Below are positions 55,104 through 64,000 of a stretch of DNA of 64,000 bases, piece after piece (the first letter of the stretch is position 1; every line of letters begins with the position of its first letter). Position numbers and translations under genes: made by a program. This DNA comes from Variovorax sp. MHTC-1. Lineage in GTDB: Bacteria > Pseudomonadota > Gammaproteobacteria > Burkholderiales > Burkholderiaceae_C. A model generated the notes under the pieces. That model did no database searches, was not told the DNA's origin, and saw only the letters and a list, made by a program, of their open reading frames with translations. The stretch lies in the NCBI RefSeq assembly GCF_003984645.1, contig NZ_RWKI01000001.1, positions 1 through 64,000 on the forward strand, given 5' to 3'.

Positions 55104-56012
55104 ATGAACAACAACAGCTCATCCTTCATCGGCGCGGCCAAACGTCCCGGCCTGCCATTGCGGCAGTTCGTCGGCATCGCGATCGTGCTGGCCGGCGTGC
55201 TGGTGCTGGGCGCGCAGCTCTGGCAGTCCGTGGCCAGCCGGCCGGTGGTTCTGCAGGCCTTGACCGGTGGTTCGGTGGCTGCGCTCGCGACCGCGCTGGG
55301 CACGCTCCCCATCCTGTTCTCGCAGCGCCTGTCGGAGCGCGCGCAGGACACGCTGTTCGGCTTCGGCGCCGGGGTGATGCTGGCGGCCAGCGCCTTCTCG
55401 CTGATCATTCCCGGCATTGCTGCCGCGCGCGCCACAGGTGTGGACGCGTGGGGCGCCGGCGGCATCGTTGGCAGCGCGATCCTGCTCGGCGCGCTCGCGC
55501 TGCTGGTGCTGGACCGCGTGCTGCCGCACGAGCATTTCATCAAGGGCGTGGAGGGGCGCAACGCACAGGTGCTCCGTCGCACTTGGCTGTTCGTGTTCGC
55601 GATCGCGCTGCACAACCTCCCCGAAGGCTTGGCCATCGGCGTTGGCTTCGCGGGCGGAGATGCGCTGCGCGGCAGCGCGCTGGCAACCGGCATCGCGATC
55701 CAGGACGTGCCCGAGGGCCTGGTGGTTGCCGTGGCGCTGCTGGCTGCGGGCTACCGGCGGGCTTTTGCGGTCGGGCTCGGCATGGCGTCCGGCCTGGTCG
55801 AACCCTTGGGCGCGGTGCTTGGCGCTGCGATCGTGAGCGGATCGGCCGCCTTGCTGCCCTGGGGCCTGGGCTTTGCCGCCGGCGCGATGCTGTTCGTGAT
55901 CAGCCACGAGATCATCCCCGAGTCCCACCGCAAGGGCCACGAGGCCTTCGCGACGGGTGGGCTGATGGTGGGCTTCGTGCTGATGATGCTGCTGGATACC
56001 GCGCTGGCTTAG
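55104..56012 (+). CDS. ZIP-family metal transporter
   Basis: 302 residues, about eight helices. Metal-binding helices IALHNLPEGLAIGVGFAGGD and IAIQDVPEGLVVAVALLAAG carry the HNLPEG and QDVPEG signatures of ZIP proteins (GufA-like); FVISHEIIPESHRKGHE holds another His/Glu set. Imports or equilibrates divalent cations such as zinc, iron or manganese. The short leader holds the Fur-like palindrome, hinting at iron. Convergent with the aldehyde dehydrogenase. Confidence 0.92.
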   Translation: MNNNSSSFIGAAKRPGLPLRQFVGIAIVLAGVLVLGAQLWQSVASRPVVLQALTGGSVAALATALGTLPILFSQRLSERAQDTLFGFGAGVMLAASAFSLIIPGIAAARATGVDAWGAGGIVGSAILLGALALLVLDRVLPHEHFIKGVEGRNAQVLRRTWLFVFAIALHNLPEGLAIGVGFAGGDALRGSALATGIAIQDVPEGLVVAVALLAAGYRRAFAVGLGMASGLVEPLGAVLGAAIVSGSAALLPWGLGFAAGAMLFVISHEIIPESHRKGHEAFATGGLMVGFVLMMLLDTALA

Positions 56013-56019
56013 ACCCCGG

Positions 56020-57453
56020 TCAACCGTGCTTCACGGCCACCGTCTTCAATGTGGTGAACCCGTAGAGCGCCTCGAACCCCTTCTCGCGGCCATAGCCCGA
56101 GGACTTGACGCCGCCGAAGGGCAGCTCCACACCCCCGCCGGCGCCATAGTTGTTGATGAACACCTGGCCGCTCTTCACGCGTTTGGCCATGCGGAACTGG
56201 CGCGCGCCGTTCTCGGTCCAGATGCCGGCGACCAGGCCGAACTGCGTGGCATTGGCGAGCGCCACAGCCTCGTCCTCGTCGCTGAACACCATCGCGGCCA
56301 GCACCGGGCCGAAGACTTCTTCCTGCGCCAGGCGGTGACCGACCGGCACATCCCGCAGCAGGGTCGGCGCCTGGTAGAAGCCGGTTTCCGGCGCCTCGTC
56401 GACCACCACGCCCTGCGCGACCATCGGAATACCGGCATGTTGGGCATCGGACAGAAAGTCCCAGACGCGCTGCTGCTGCGTTTGGCGGATCAGCGGGCCG
56501 ACGTCGAGGTCCATCGCGGCGGGGCCGACGCGCAGCGCCTCGAAGGCGCGGCCGAGCCGCTCGAGCAGCGGCTCGTAGATCTCGCGCTCGATCAGCACGC
56601 GCGAACCGGCCGAGCAGGTCTGGCCGGCGTTCTGCACGATGGCGTTGATCAGCACCGGAATGGCGGCGCCCAGGTCGGCGTCGGCAAAGATGATCTGCGG
56701 GCTCTTGCCGCCGAGTTCGAGCGTGACCGGGCAGTGGCGTTCGGCCGCGACCTGCTGGATCAGCGTGCCCACCTTGGGGCTGCCGGTGAAGCTGATGTGG
56801 TCGATGCCCTCGTGGCGCGCCAGCGCGTCGCCGACCTCGTGGCCGTAGCCGGTCACGATGTTGATCGCTCCGGGCGGGAAGCCGACCTCTGACGCGAGTT
56901 GCGCGACGCGGATCAGCGACAGGCAGGCGTCTTCCGAGGGCTTGACCACGCAGACGTTGCCCGCGGCCAGCGCGCCGCCTACGCTGCGGCCGAAGATCTG
57001 CATCGGGTAGTTCCACGGAATGATGTGGCCGGTGACGCCGTGCGGCTCCCGCCAGGTGAAGACGCTGTAACCCTCCTGGTAGGGGATGGTCTCGCCGTGC
57101 AGCTTGTCGCAGGCGCCGGCATAGAACTCGAAATAGCGCACCAGCGCCAGCGCATCCGCGCGCGCCTGCTTGACCGGCTTGCCGCAGTCGCGCTGCTCGA
57201 TGAGTGCCAGTTCGTCGGCGTGAGCGGCGATCTTCTGGGAGAGCAGGTAGAGCAACCGGCCGCGATCGGCCGCGCTCTTCTTGTGCCAGTGGGTTTCGAA
57301 GCAATGGCGCGCCGCGCGCACGGCGGCATCGATGTCGGCCGCGTTGCCGCGCTGCAGTTCGTCGAAGGGCTGCCCGTCGGAAGGGTCGATCACCGGCAGG
57401 GTGCGGCCGGAGGAGGAGGGGACGCTGGTGTTGGCGATGTAGTTGTGCTGCAT
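56020..57453 (-). CDS. aldehyde dehydrogenase
   Basis: 477 residues. NAD(P) aldehyde dehydrogenase superfamily: HIIPWNYPMQIFGRSVGGAL, FTGSPKVG, catalytic Glu in VTLELGGKSPQI, catalytic Cys in NAGQTCSAGSRVLI, and the C-terminal INNYGAGGGVELPFGGVKSS then GYGREKGFEALYGFT. Oxidises an aldehyde to the acid; substrate unknown (betaine/aminobutyraldehyde type group). ATG 57453 chosen for the standard N-terminus; a frame start upstream lies in an unlikely arginine-rich lead. Confidence 0.92.
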   Translation of the reverse strand: MQHNYIANTSVPSSSGRTLPVIDPSDGQPFDELQRGNAADIDAAVRAARHCFETHWHKKSAADRGRLLYLLSQKIAAHADELALIEQRDCGKPVKQARADALALVRYFEFYAGACDKLHGETIPYQEGYSVFTWREPHGVTGHIIPWNYPMQIFGRSVGGALAAGNVCVVKPSEDACLSLIRVAQLASEVGFPPGAINIVTGYGHEVGDALARHEGIDHISFTGSPKVGTLIQQVAAERHCPVTLELGGKSPQIIFADADLGAAIPVLINAIVQNAGQTCSAGSRVLIEREIYEPLLERLGRAFEALRVGPAAMDLDVGPLIRQTQQQRVWDFLSDAQHAGIPMVAQGVVVDEAPETGFYQAPTLLRDVPVGHRLAQEEVFGPVLAAMVFSDEDEAVALANATQFGLVAGIWTENGARQFRMAKRVKSGQVFINNYGAGGGVELPFGGVKSSGYGREKGFEALYGFTTLKTVAVKHG

Positions 57454-57651
57454 GGAAGGGATTGTGGCCCGACGGGCTGCTGCGTAAATCCTGTGGGCGG
57501 TGTGCAAAAGTGCCGCGTCAATGGTCCTTCTGGACAAATCGACCGCGCGTACACGACGTTACACTCTGCCGGTTTCGGCGCTGTGGATGTGCCCGGACCC
57601 GCGGCGCTCGTGAGCGTCGGCAATAAATCCAATACTTCAGCAGGAGGAACG

Positions 57652-59220
57652 ATGGCGACTATCAATGGCACCACGGGGGACGATTTCCTGACGGGAACAT
57701 CGGCGGGTGACACCATCAATGGGCTCGAGGGCCACGACAACATCGCTGGTTTCGACGGGAACGACATCATCCGCGGCGGTGCCGGCGATGACTTCCTATT
57801 CGGCGGCTCGGGCAACGACATGATCTTCAGCGACGCCGGCGCCGACTTCATCTGGGGAGACGCTGGTTCCGACAGCATCTTCGGAAACGGAAGCTCGGAC
57901 GTCTGGGTTTTCTATTCCCAGGATCCTATGGGCGTGAACGTGAATCTTCGACGGGGCACAGCCATTGACGGATGGGGCGGCCTGGACACGTTGTCCCAGA
58001 TCTACTCCGTCAGCGGATCGAATTTCAATGACACGATGGACGCCACCGGGGCCACTTGGAATGTCAGTTTCATGGGCAACGGAGGTGATGACAGCATCGA
58101 CGGCGGCTGGGGCCACGACGTCTTGTTCGGCGCCGATGGGAACGACACGCTGAACGGAGGCGACGGGATTTCCGGAATCTCCGACAGCACTTGGGGAACA
58201 GCCTATCGCCTTTACCGCGCAACCCTGAACCGCGACCCCGATGTGAAGGGTTTTGAAAGCTGGGCCTATGCACTAGGTCACGGCATGTCCGCGGAATCAG
58301 CCGCTTCGCAATTCATTGGCTCGCCCGAATTTCAGGCCACCTACGGCGGGCTCGACAATACCCAGTTCGTCACGCTCCTGTACAGCAACGTCCTGGGTCG
58401 CGCACCCGATGCGACTGGATTGTCGAGCTGGGTCCATGCGCTCAATTCGGGCGTTTCCCGTGCCAGCGTGGTCGTTGGCTTCTCCGATTCGACCGAGTTC
58501 AAGAACAATACCGCCCTGGAGGCGGATGCCTACGTGACCTCGCAAGTCAGCAATGAGCACCAGGGTCAGATTTACAGGCTCTACCAGGCAACGTTGGATC
58601 GAAACCCCGATTCGACAGGCTTTCTCAATTGGATGAATGCCCTGGACGCCGGCGCGCAATCGCTCGGTTCAGTGGCCAAAGGATTCGTTGAATCCGCCGA
58701 ATTCAAGGCGACCTATGGCTCGTTGAACAACGAGCAGTTCGTCACGCTGCTGTACAACAATGTCTTGAATCGAGCACCCGACGCAGGCGGCTTGTCGAAC
58801 TGGGTGAACGCCTTGAACCATGGCATGAGTCGAGCCGACGTGGTTGTGGGGTTCTCCGATTCCGCGGAGTTCCGTTCCACAAGCTCATTCGGGTTCAAGA
58901 ACTATATGACCAACAGCTTCGGCAGCTGGGGCGATTGGCTCGAGGGCGGTGCCGGCAACGATGTCATGATCGGCGGCCGGGGCTCAGACGCCTTCTCTTT
59001 CCGCAACAGCGACGCTGGTGGCAGCAACGATGTTTACGGCCTGGAGAACATCGACCGGCTCTGGTTCAGCGGGTACGGCTACGGCAGCGCTTCAGATGCG
59101 ATGTCGCATATGGCCCAGGACGGGCACAACGTGGTGTTCTCCGACGCCGGACAGAGCATCACTTTCCACAACGTCACGTTGTCGCAGGTCGCACAGACAA
59201 GCATCTTCGTGACCACGTAG
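57652..59220 (+). CDS. RTX protein with DUF4214 repeats, type I secretion substrate
   Basis: 522 residues after a strong AGGAGGA. Residues 1-75 and ~150-175 hold calcium-binding nonapeptides (GTTGDDFLTG, GGAGDDFLFGGSGNDMIF, GADGNDTLNGGDG). Then two ~100-residue units, each made of paired DUF4214 modules (YRLYRATLNRDPDVKGFESW; YRLYQATLDRNPDSTGFLNW), nearly duplicated. A further RTX unit (GGAGNDVMIGGRGSDAF) and a cap (YGLENIDRLWFSGYG; DAGQSITFHNVTLSQV) end the protein as the uncleaved C-terminal secretion signal. No N-terminal signal. The secretion genes follow directly. Probably a calcium-folded surface or exoprotein. Confidence 0.92.
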   Translation: MATINGTTGDDFLTGTSAGDTINGLEGHDNIAGFDGNDIIRGGAGDDFLFGGSGNDMIFSDAGADFIWGDAGSDSIFGNGSSDVWVFYSQDPMGVNVNLRRGTAIDGWGGLDTLSQIYSVSGSNFNDTMDATGATWNVSFMGNGGDDSIDGGWGHDVLFGADGNDTLNGGDGISGISDSTWGTAYRLYRATLNRDPDVKGFESWAYALGHGMSAESAASQFIGSPEFQATYGGLDNTQFVTLLYSNVLGRAPDATGLSSWVHALNSGVSRASVVVGFSDSTEFKNNTALEADAYVTSQVSNEHQGQIYRLYQATLDRNPDSTGFLNWMNALDAGAQSLGSVAKGFVESAEFKATYGSLNNEQFVTLLYNNVLNRAPDAGGLSNWVNALNHGMSRADVVVGFSDSAEFRSTSSFGFKNYMTNSFGSWGDWLEGGAGNDVMIGGRGSDAFSFRNSDAGGSNDVYGLENIDRLWFSGYGYGSASDAMSHMAQDGHNVVFSDAGQSITFHNVTLSQVAQTSIFVTT

Positions 59221-59308
59221 ACGCATTGGGCGCTTCGCCTGCACCGAGCGGCCGCAAGATGCGCGGCCATCGCTCGTGGTGCTCGATTCGCCGCGGAACC
59301 TTGGCTCC

Positions 59309-61654
59309 ATGGTGAACGATCACGTTGCTTCTTTTCCTGCGCGGATTGCCTTGTCCGCGCTGGAGCCCATCGCGGCGCACTTTTCGCTAGGGCTGACCCC
59401 CCGAGCCATCGGCCAGTCGCTCGGGTGGCAGCCGGCGACTGCGGTCACCGTCCAGGACATCCGATGGGCTGCCCAGTCGCTCGGCCTCAAGACCAGGAGG
59501 GTGGAACTTCGGCGTCGTGCTGCCGGGCGCTGGTTCGGACGCGCGGATGCTGCCTCGGGCGCGTTGGTTCCTGTTCCGAGCTTGGTGCTCGGCCCAGACG
59601 GAAAAGTCGCAACCATCGTTGCGCGTCGTTTCCCCGGCACTGCGAATCGGGCGGCTGAGCCTTCGGTCGATCCGGGCGACCCGGCCTCGCGTCAGCCCGA
59701 AGCGACGGAGGAGTTCCTGCTGTGGGAGCCAGGGAGTGCGAAATTCCGCTGGCTGGGATTTGCAGAACTGGTTGTCGAGTTCGGTCGTGATGGCGTTGCC
59801 GAGGCGCTGGCCTTCCATCAGCCGCTGCGTCTCACCACCAAACCCGGCAGCCCGCCCCCCCGTTTCGACCTGGGCTGGTTCGTTCCGCTGCTATGGCGCT
59901 ACCGCAAACCATTGGGCCAGGTGCTGCTCGGCGCCTTCCTGCTCCAACTGGTCGCACTCACGACGCCCTTGTTCAGCCAGGTCATCATCGACAAGGTACT
60001 GATGCACAAGAGCCTTTCGACCTTGCACGTGCTGGGCATCGGCATGGCGGGGCTCATCGTGTTCGAGGCGGTGACCGGCGTGCTGCGCGGCTACATGCTC
60101 GCGCACACCTCGGCTCGGCTCGACGCGGGCTTGTCCAGCGATCTGATCAGGCACGTCCTGAGCCTGCCCCTGCGCTATTTCGAACAGCGCCAAGCCGGCG
60201 ACACGCTGGCGCGCACTCGCGAACTCGAGAGCATTCGCGGATTCTTCACCGGCAGCGCGCTCACCACGCTGCTGGACGGGTTGTTCATCGGCATCTTCAT
60301 TGCCGTGATGCTGCTGTACAGCATCAAGCTGACCATCGTGGCCCTGGTTGGGCTGCCCCTGCTCGCGTTGATCAGCCTCATCGCGCAGCCGATCTTCGAG
60401 CGTGCCTTGAAGGCCAAGTTCGATCGCGGCGCGGAGGCCGGCAGCTTTCTCGTCGAGAGCATTCACGGAATCCATACCGTCAAGAGCTTGGCGCTTGGTG
60501 CCATCTGGCAACGCAAGTGGGATCTGCTGGCGGCCCGGCAGGTCACGGCCGGCTTCGACGTCCAGAAGTTCGGCAACGCGGCGCAAAGCGTGTCGCAGGC
60601 AGTGCAGCGCGCCATCACGCTTGCGGTCTTGTGGGTCGGGACGACCTTGGTGATGAAGAACGAACTCTCCGTCGGCGGCTTGATCGCCTTCCAGATGCTG
60701 TCGGGCCAAGTGCTGCAGCCGGTCGCCCGCTTGGTCGGCCTGTGGCAGAACTTTCAGCAGGTCAAGCTCTCCGTGGACCGCTTGGGCGACCTGATGAACG
60801 CGCGTGCCGAGTCCATCGGCATCGAAACGCAGGCTATGCCGTTGCTGCGCGGCCGGATCGAACTCCAATCCGTGCATTTCCGCTACCTGCCCGAGACGCC
60901 GCTGGTCTTGCGTGACCTGAGCCTCACCTTGGAGCCTGGCGAGGTGGTGGGCATCGTCGGCAGATCGGGCTGCGGAAAGTCCACCCTCACACGGCTGATC
61001 CAGCGGCTGTATGCCGTCGAATCGGGCCGCGTGCTCGTCGATGGGCAGGACATCGCCCACGGCGACCCGCAAAGTCTGCGTCGCCAGATCGGGGTGGTGC
61101 TGCAGGACAGCTTTCTGTTCAGCGGAACCGTGGCGGAGAACATTGCTATCGCCCAGCCCGGCATGCCGCTGGAGCGCATCGTCAACGCAGCCCGGCAGGC
61201 GGGCGCCCACGATTTCATCGCCGGACTGCCGCAGGGCTACGACACCCAGGTGGGCGAACGTGGCGCGATGTTGTCCGGGGGGCAGCGGCAGCGCATCGCG
61301 ATCGCGCGTGCGTTGATCGGCGATCCCCGAATCCTGCTGCTGGACGAGGCAACCAGCGCGCTCGATGTCGAGAGCGAACTGGCCATTCACGCCAACATGT
61401 CGCACATCTGCCGCGGGCGCACAGTCATCATGATCGCCCATCGTCTTTCCACCTTGCGCGCCTGCCATCGGATCGTCGTGCTCGACCGTGGTTGCGTCGT
61501 GGAGGAGGGCGCCATGCAGGATCTGCTCGCGCAGGACGGCCCCTTTGCCAAGATGTGGGCCATGCAGCAGCAGGATGCGCTGCATCGGCAACCCCATCTG
61601 CATTCGCTGCTCCCCGGGGCGGAGCGCGCGCTGCCCGCGGAGGTTGCCCGATGA
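59309..61654 (+). CDS. type I secretion ABC transporter/permease (HlyB-like)
   Basis: 781 residues. N-terminal C39-peptidase-like domain (~1-190) has no cysteine, so it is a substrate-docking CLD, not a protease. Six-helix membrane domain ~200-470 (GQVLLGAFLLQLVALTTPLF; GDTLARTRELESIRGFFTGS). ATPase: Walker A GRSGCGKST near 550, signature LSGGQRQR, Walker B ILLLDEATSALD, MIAHRLSTLRAC. ATG 59309 chosen (GGAAC upstream); GTG 59276 is an alternative. Stop overlaps the hlyD-like ATG (ATGA). Drives export of the upstream RTX protein. Confidence 0.92.
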   Translation: MVNDHVASFPARIALSALEPIAAHFSLGLTPRAIGQSLGWQPATAVTVQDIRWAAQSLGLKTRRVELRRRAAGRWFGRADAASGALVPVPSLVLGPDGKVATIVARRFPGTANRAAEPSVDPGDPASRQPEATEEFLLWEPGSAKFRWLGFAELVVEFGRDGVAEALAFHQPLRLTTKPGSPPPRFDLGWFVPLLWRYRKPLGQVLLGAFLLQLVALTTPLFSQVIIDKVLMHKSLSTLHVLGIGMAGLIVFEAVTGVLRGYMLAHTSARLDAGLSSDLIRHVLSLPLRYFEQRQAGDTLARTRELESIRGFFTGSALTTLLDGLFIGIFIAVMLLYSIKLTIVALVGLPLLALISLIAQPIFERALKAKFDRGAEAGSFLVESIHGIHTVKSLALGAIWQRKWDLLAARQVTAGFDVQKFGNAAQSVSQAVQRAITLAVLWVGTTLVMKNELSVGGLIAFQMLSGQVLQPVARLVGLWQNFQQVKLSVDRLGDLMNARAESIGIETQAMPLLRGRIELQSVHFRYLPETPLVLRDLSLTLEPGEVVGIVGRSGCGKSTLTRLIQRLYAVESGRVLVDGQDIAHGDPQSLRRQIGVVLQDSFLFSGTVAENIAIAQPGMPLERIVNAARQAGAHDFIAGLPQGYDTQVGERGAMLSGGQRQRIAIARALIGDPRILLLDEATSALDVESELAIHANMSHICRGRTVIMIAHRLSTLRACHRIVVLDRGCVVEEGAMQDLLAQDGPFAKMWAMQQQDALHRQPHLHSLLPGAERALPAEVAR

Positions 61655-63078
61655 GCATGATGCTGAACGCAAAGGAAAGAAGCTTTCACTCGCCGGCGCT
61701 CGCCATCGTCGAGACACCGGCCGCGCCGCTGGCCAGCGGCCTGCTGTGGGCGTTGGCGGCGCTGCTGTTGGGCGCGATCGGCTGGGCCTGCATCGGCGAG
61801 ATCGAGATCGTCGCGACGGCGCCGGGCCGTCTGATTCCCGATGGTCGCGTGAAAGTGCTGCAAACCATCGAGCCGGCTCTGGTTCGGGCCATTCATGTGC
61901 GCGAAGGACAAAGAGTGCAGGAAGGGGATCTTCTGATCGAACTCGATCCCACGATGTCGCAAGCCGATCTCGCCAGCAGCCAGCAGCGGCTGCAGCAGAA
62001 CCAGCAGCAGATGGCGCGGCTCACTGTGGAACTGAAGGGGCAGCGATTGCCGCCGGAGTTCGGCAGCGATGCCCCGGCGAAGGCCCTTCTCCCGGCGCTG
62101 ACGCCAAGCCAGTTGGCGACGATCCAGGCGCGGGAGGCTGCGTACGAGGCCAAACTGGCCGAGGCTCGGGCGTCCGTCGACGAGAAGACGAAAGCCATCA
62201 CCTCTGCAGAGGCAACGCACACCAAGCTGCGAATCAACTTCGATCTTGCCAATCGGCGCTACCAGCAGAGCCTGGCCCTGGTCAAGGAAGGCTTTTTCAG
62301 CGAAGCCGAGCGGCTCAAGCAGCAGCAGGAGGTGGTCAGCCTGGAACACGACCTGGCGGCGCAGACCCAGACGCTCGCGCAACTGCGCGCCGGCCTCCAG
62401 GAGGCGCGCTTCCGCCAGACGGCGGTGGAGCAGGAGCGCAAGGTCCAGATACTCGCCGAGGTCGAGCAGGCCAGCAAGGAAGGCGCGGCTCTCCAGGCCG
62501 AATTCGCGAAGGCGCAGCAACTCAATGCCTTGAAGACCCTGCGCGCGCCGGTTGCGGGGGTCGTCCAAAGCATCGGCGTGACGACTCTGGGTAGCGCTGT
62601 GGCGGCCAATCAGCCCTTGCTGACCATCGTCCCCGAGAACACCCCATTGGTCGCCGAAGTGCTCTTGAGCAACAACGACATCGGCTACGTCAGGATCGGC
62701 CAGCCGGTCGAAGTCAAGCTCGACAGTTTTCCGTTCACCCAGTATGGGGCGGTGCCGGGGACAATCAAGTGGATCAGTGCCGACGCTGAATTCCAGAATC
62801 CGCAGGCGCTCGACAGGCAAAGCACTTCGAGCCGGCCGGGCTCCGGCAGCCAGGTGCTGGGCCCCGACAGCTCCGACAGCCGCGCCGGCGGCCTGACGTA
62901 CCGCGTTCAGATCGCCTTGCCTGCGAATAGCGACAGCATTGTCGTCAAGGGCCGGCCGCCGACCTTGCAATCCGGAATGAGCTTGCAGGCGGACATTCAA
63001 ACCGACAGGCGCAAGCTGATCCAGCTGCTGCTGAATCCACTCGAAAAAGGCTGGACTGAGGGCGTCAGGGTTCGCTGA
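61651..63078 (+). CDS. type I secretion periplasmic adaptor (HlyD-like)
   Basis: 475 residues. Inner-membrane helix ~31-55 (LASGLLWALAALLLGAIGWA), lipoyl-like start (RLIPDGRVKVLQTIEPALVR; VREGQRVQEGDLLIELDPT), long coiled coil ~95-290, second lipoyl half (LRAPVAGVVQSIGVTTLGSA) and beta-barrel ending LLNPLEKGWTEGVRVR. Links the HlyB-like exporter to an outer membrane TolC that is not in this window. ATG overlaps the exporter's stop. Confidence 0.93.
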   Translation: MSMMLNAKERSFHSPALAIVETPAAPLASGLLWALAALLLGAIGWACIGEIEIVATAPGRLIPDGRVKVLQTIEPALVRAIHVREGQRVQEGDLLIELDPTMSQADLASSQQRLQQNQQQMARLTVELKGQRLPPEFGSDAPAKALLPALTPSQLATIQAREAAYEAKLAEARASVDEKTKAITSAEATHTKLRINFDLANRRYQQSLALVKEGFFSEAERLKQQQEVVSLEHDLAAQTQTLAQLRAGLQEARFRQTAVEQERKVQILAEVEQASKEGAALQAEFAKAQQLNALKTLRAPVAGVVQSIGVTTLGSAVAANQPLLTIVPENTPLVAEVLLSNNDIGYVRIGQPVEVKLDSFPFTQYGAVPGTIKWISADAEFQNPQALDRQSTSSRPGSGSQVLGPDSSDSRAGGLTYRVQIALPANSDSIVVKGRPPTLQSGMSLQADIQTDRRKLIQLLLNPLEKGWTEGVRVR

Positions 63079-63081
63079 GTC

Positions 63082-63636
63082 TCACTTCGATGCCTGGACC
63101 CTTGGCAGCGCCTTCACGGCATTGAGCATACGCTCCACGTGCTTGTCGGGATTGAGGTTCTGGTAGTAGTAGGCCACCGTGCCGTTCGGCGCGATCACGT
63201 AGGAAAGCCGGTTGGCGAAATCCGGCCGCGTCTGCATCAGCGCATCGAAACCCTGGATCACTGTCTTGGACTGATCGGAGGCGACGGGGAATTTGCTTTG
63301 GCACTGTTTGACCGAGAAGTCCTTCAGCGTGTCGACGTCATCGGCCGAGACGCCGATCACCGTGGCGCCCGCCGCTTCGAACTGGCTCATGGCTTCCGCG
63401 AAGGCGTGGGCCTCGATGTTGCAGTCGTGGGTACCGGCCGCTGGAAAGAAATACACGACCACCGGCCCCTTGGCCAGCGCGTCGGCCAGCGAGTAGCGAA
63501 AGGTCTTGCCGCCCAGCGCCGCCGTGGCCGTGAACTTCGGCACCGGGTCGCCGATGTCGAGCGCGGCGTAGACGGGAGAAAGAGCAAGGCTTGCGAGCGC
63601 AAGGGCGACGATACGCGCGAGAATCCGACGGGTCAT
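63082..63636 (-). CDS. exported peroxiredoxin (BCP/AhpC type)
   Basis: 184 residues. ATG 63636 gives a Sec signal (RRILARIVALALASLALSPV, cleavage near YAA). Peroxiredoxin core: DPVPKFTATAALGGKTF, VYFFPAAGTHDC with peroxidatic C72, and VIGVSADDVDTLKDFSVKQC with a possible resolving Cys. Removes peroxides in the periplasm, electron donor unknown. Convergent with the hlyD-like gene, three bases apart; divergent from the next gene. Confidence 0.9.
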   Translation of the reverse strand: MTRRILARIVALALASLALSPVYAALDIGDPVPKFTATAALGGKTFRYSLADALAKGPVVVYFFPAAGTHDCNIEAHAFAEAMSQFEAAGATVIGVSADDVDTLKDFSVKQCQSKFPVASDQSKTVIQGFDALMQTRPDFANRLSYVIAPNGTVAYYYQNLNPDKHVERMLNAVKALPRVQASK

Positions 63637-63752
63637 GATGTAACTCCGGGAGGGGGCATCGCGAATTCTAGAACCCGGGCGCATTGCGCGCAGAGGTGAA
63701 ACCGGCAGGCGTGTGCCGCCGTATTCGAGAAGCAGGTCAAGAGGGGAAGGTC

Positions 63753-64000
63753 ATGAACGCACTGGTTCGTCTGCTGCGCATCGCGCTGTTGTGCGCGCTG
63801 GCCGCCGGGCTCGGCGCCTGCGGCTCGCTGCCGCCGGCCAAGGAGCGACCCGCGGAGCATGCGGCGCCGGCGGACCCGTCGACCATGCTGGCGAAGATCG
63901 TCGCCGCATCCACGCCGCCGGACGAGCATTCCGGCTTTCGCCTGATGCCGCTCGGCGTGTATTCGCTGGATGCACGCATCCAGCTCGCACAGCGGGCAGA
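63753..64000 (+). CDS. phospholipase D-family lipoprotein, 5' part only
   Basis: Truncated by the window end after 82 codons. ATG has GAGGGGAAGG before it. Lipoprotein signal MNALVRLLRIALLCALAAGL with LGAC lipobox (C23). Following a short linker, SGFRLMPLGVYSLDARIQLA is the start of a phospholipase D/cardiolipin synthase-like domain, in which helix-one sequences read like this before RSLDVQYY. The HKD motifs would lie beyond the window, so function rests on the N-terminus. Confidence 0.7.
   Translation, partial: MNALVRLLRIALLCALAAGLGACGSLPPAKERPAEHAAPADPSTMLAKIVAASTPPDEHSGFRLMPLGVYSLDARIQLAQRA

Noticed and set aside
57454..57651. Promoter for the RTX gene
   Set aside because: Several TACACT/TGGACA-like words are present but no pair has acceptable spacing, so I do not call one.
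56899..59220. Longer RTX frame starting at 56899
   Set aside because: The extra 251 codons lie antisense to the aldehyde dehydrogenase; ATG 57652 has a strong RBS.

Overview
The window is high-GC, densely packed bacterial chromosome. Gene content and protein character point to a betaproteobacterium of the Comamonadaceae, most like Variovorax: a fused-spacing dnaX / ybaB / recR block, type B L31, an astacin-like protease, NMT1-type transporters, and in-operon GC-rich intergenic repeats. The genus is an inference from recalled family knowledge, not from a search.

Bases 1-9200 look accessory. They hold an orphan cluster of small basic and zinc-ribbon/membrane proteins, one with a very long glycine-repeat tail; a broken IS66 transposase; a large ESPR-type autotransporter; and a decayed second copy of the autotransporter's C-terminal part. 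This region ends at the 3' end of a tRNA-Pro gene with its own terminator, the usual geometry of an island boundary, although no integrase is visible.

Bases 9300-24000 are a phosphate-homeostasis block. After a YfcG-like glutathione transferase and a cNMP-domain/thioredoxin-reductase-like protein come an OlsB-like acyltransferase, ppk, sixA, ppx (convergent), pstS-pstC-pstA-pstB-phoU-phoB-phoR. PhoB-type 11-bp direct repeats are visible before the acyltransferase, ppk and pstS, so polyphosphate metabolism, high-affinity phosphate uptake, its two-component regulator and probably phosphorus-free ornithine lipid synthesis are co-located and co-regulated. A 60-bp tandem repeat separates pstC from pstA and keeps an open, ATGA-coupled mini-frame.

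Bases 24000-47200 are mostly core functions: a MATE exporter, a large membrane protein, L31, a Gfo/Idh/MocA oxidoreductase, rho, thioredoxin, an AddAB-like nuclease/helicase pair coupled to a flavoprotein, the 4.5S SRP RNA, a metzincin protease, dnaX with an A9 slippage site, ybaB, recR, a MAPEG protein, a three-gene NMT1/SsuABC-type importer with a terminator hairpin after the binding protein, and a lytic transglycosylase. A second repeat-derived coupled mini-frame lies between ybaB and recR, with a sister copy after rho.

Bases 47200-64000 hold gloB, a methyltransferase, rnhA, a cNMP-binding protein, the molybdenum cofactor genes moeA-mobA-moaA, a class C beta-lactamase-like hydrolase, an SDR, a ZIP metal transporter behind a Fur-like palindrome, an aldehyde dehydrogenase, a dedicated type I secretion locus (RTX/DUF4214 substrate, HlyB-like and HlyD-like proteins, no TolC in view), an exported peroxiredoxin and the start of a phospholipase D-like lipoprotein cut by the window end.
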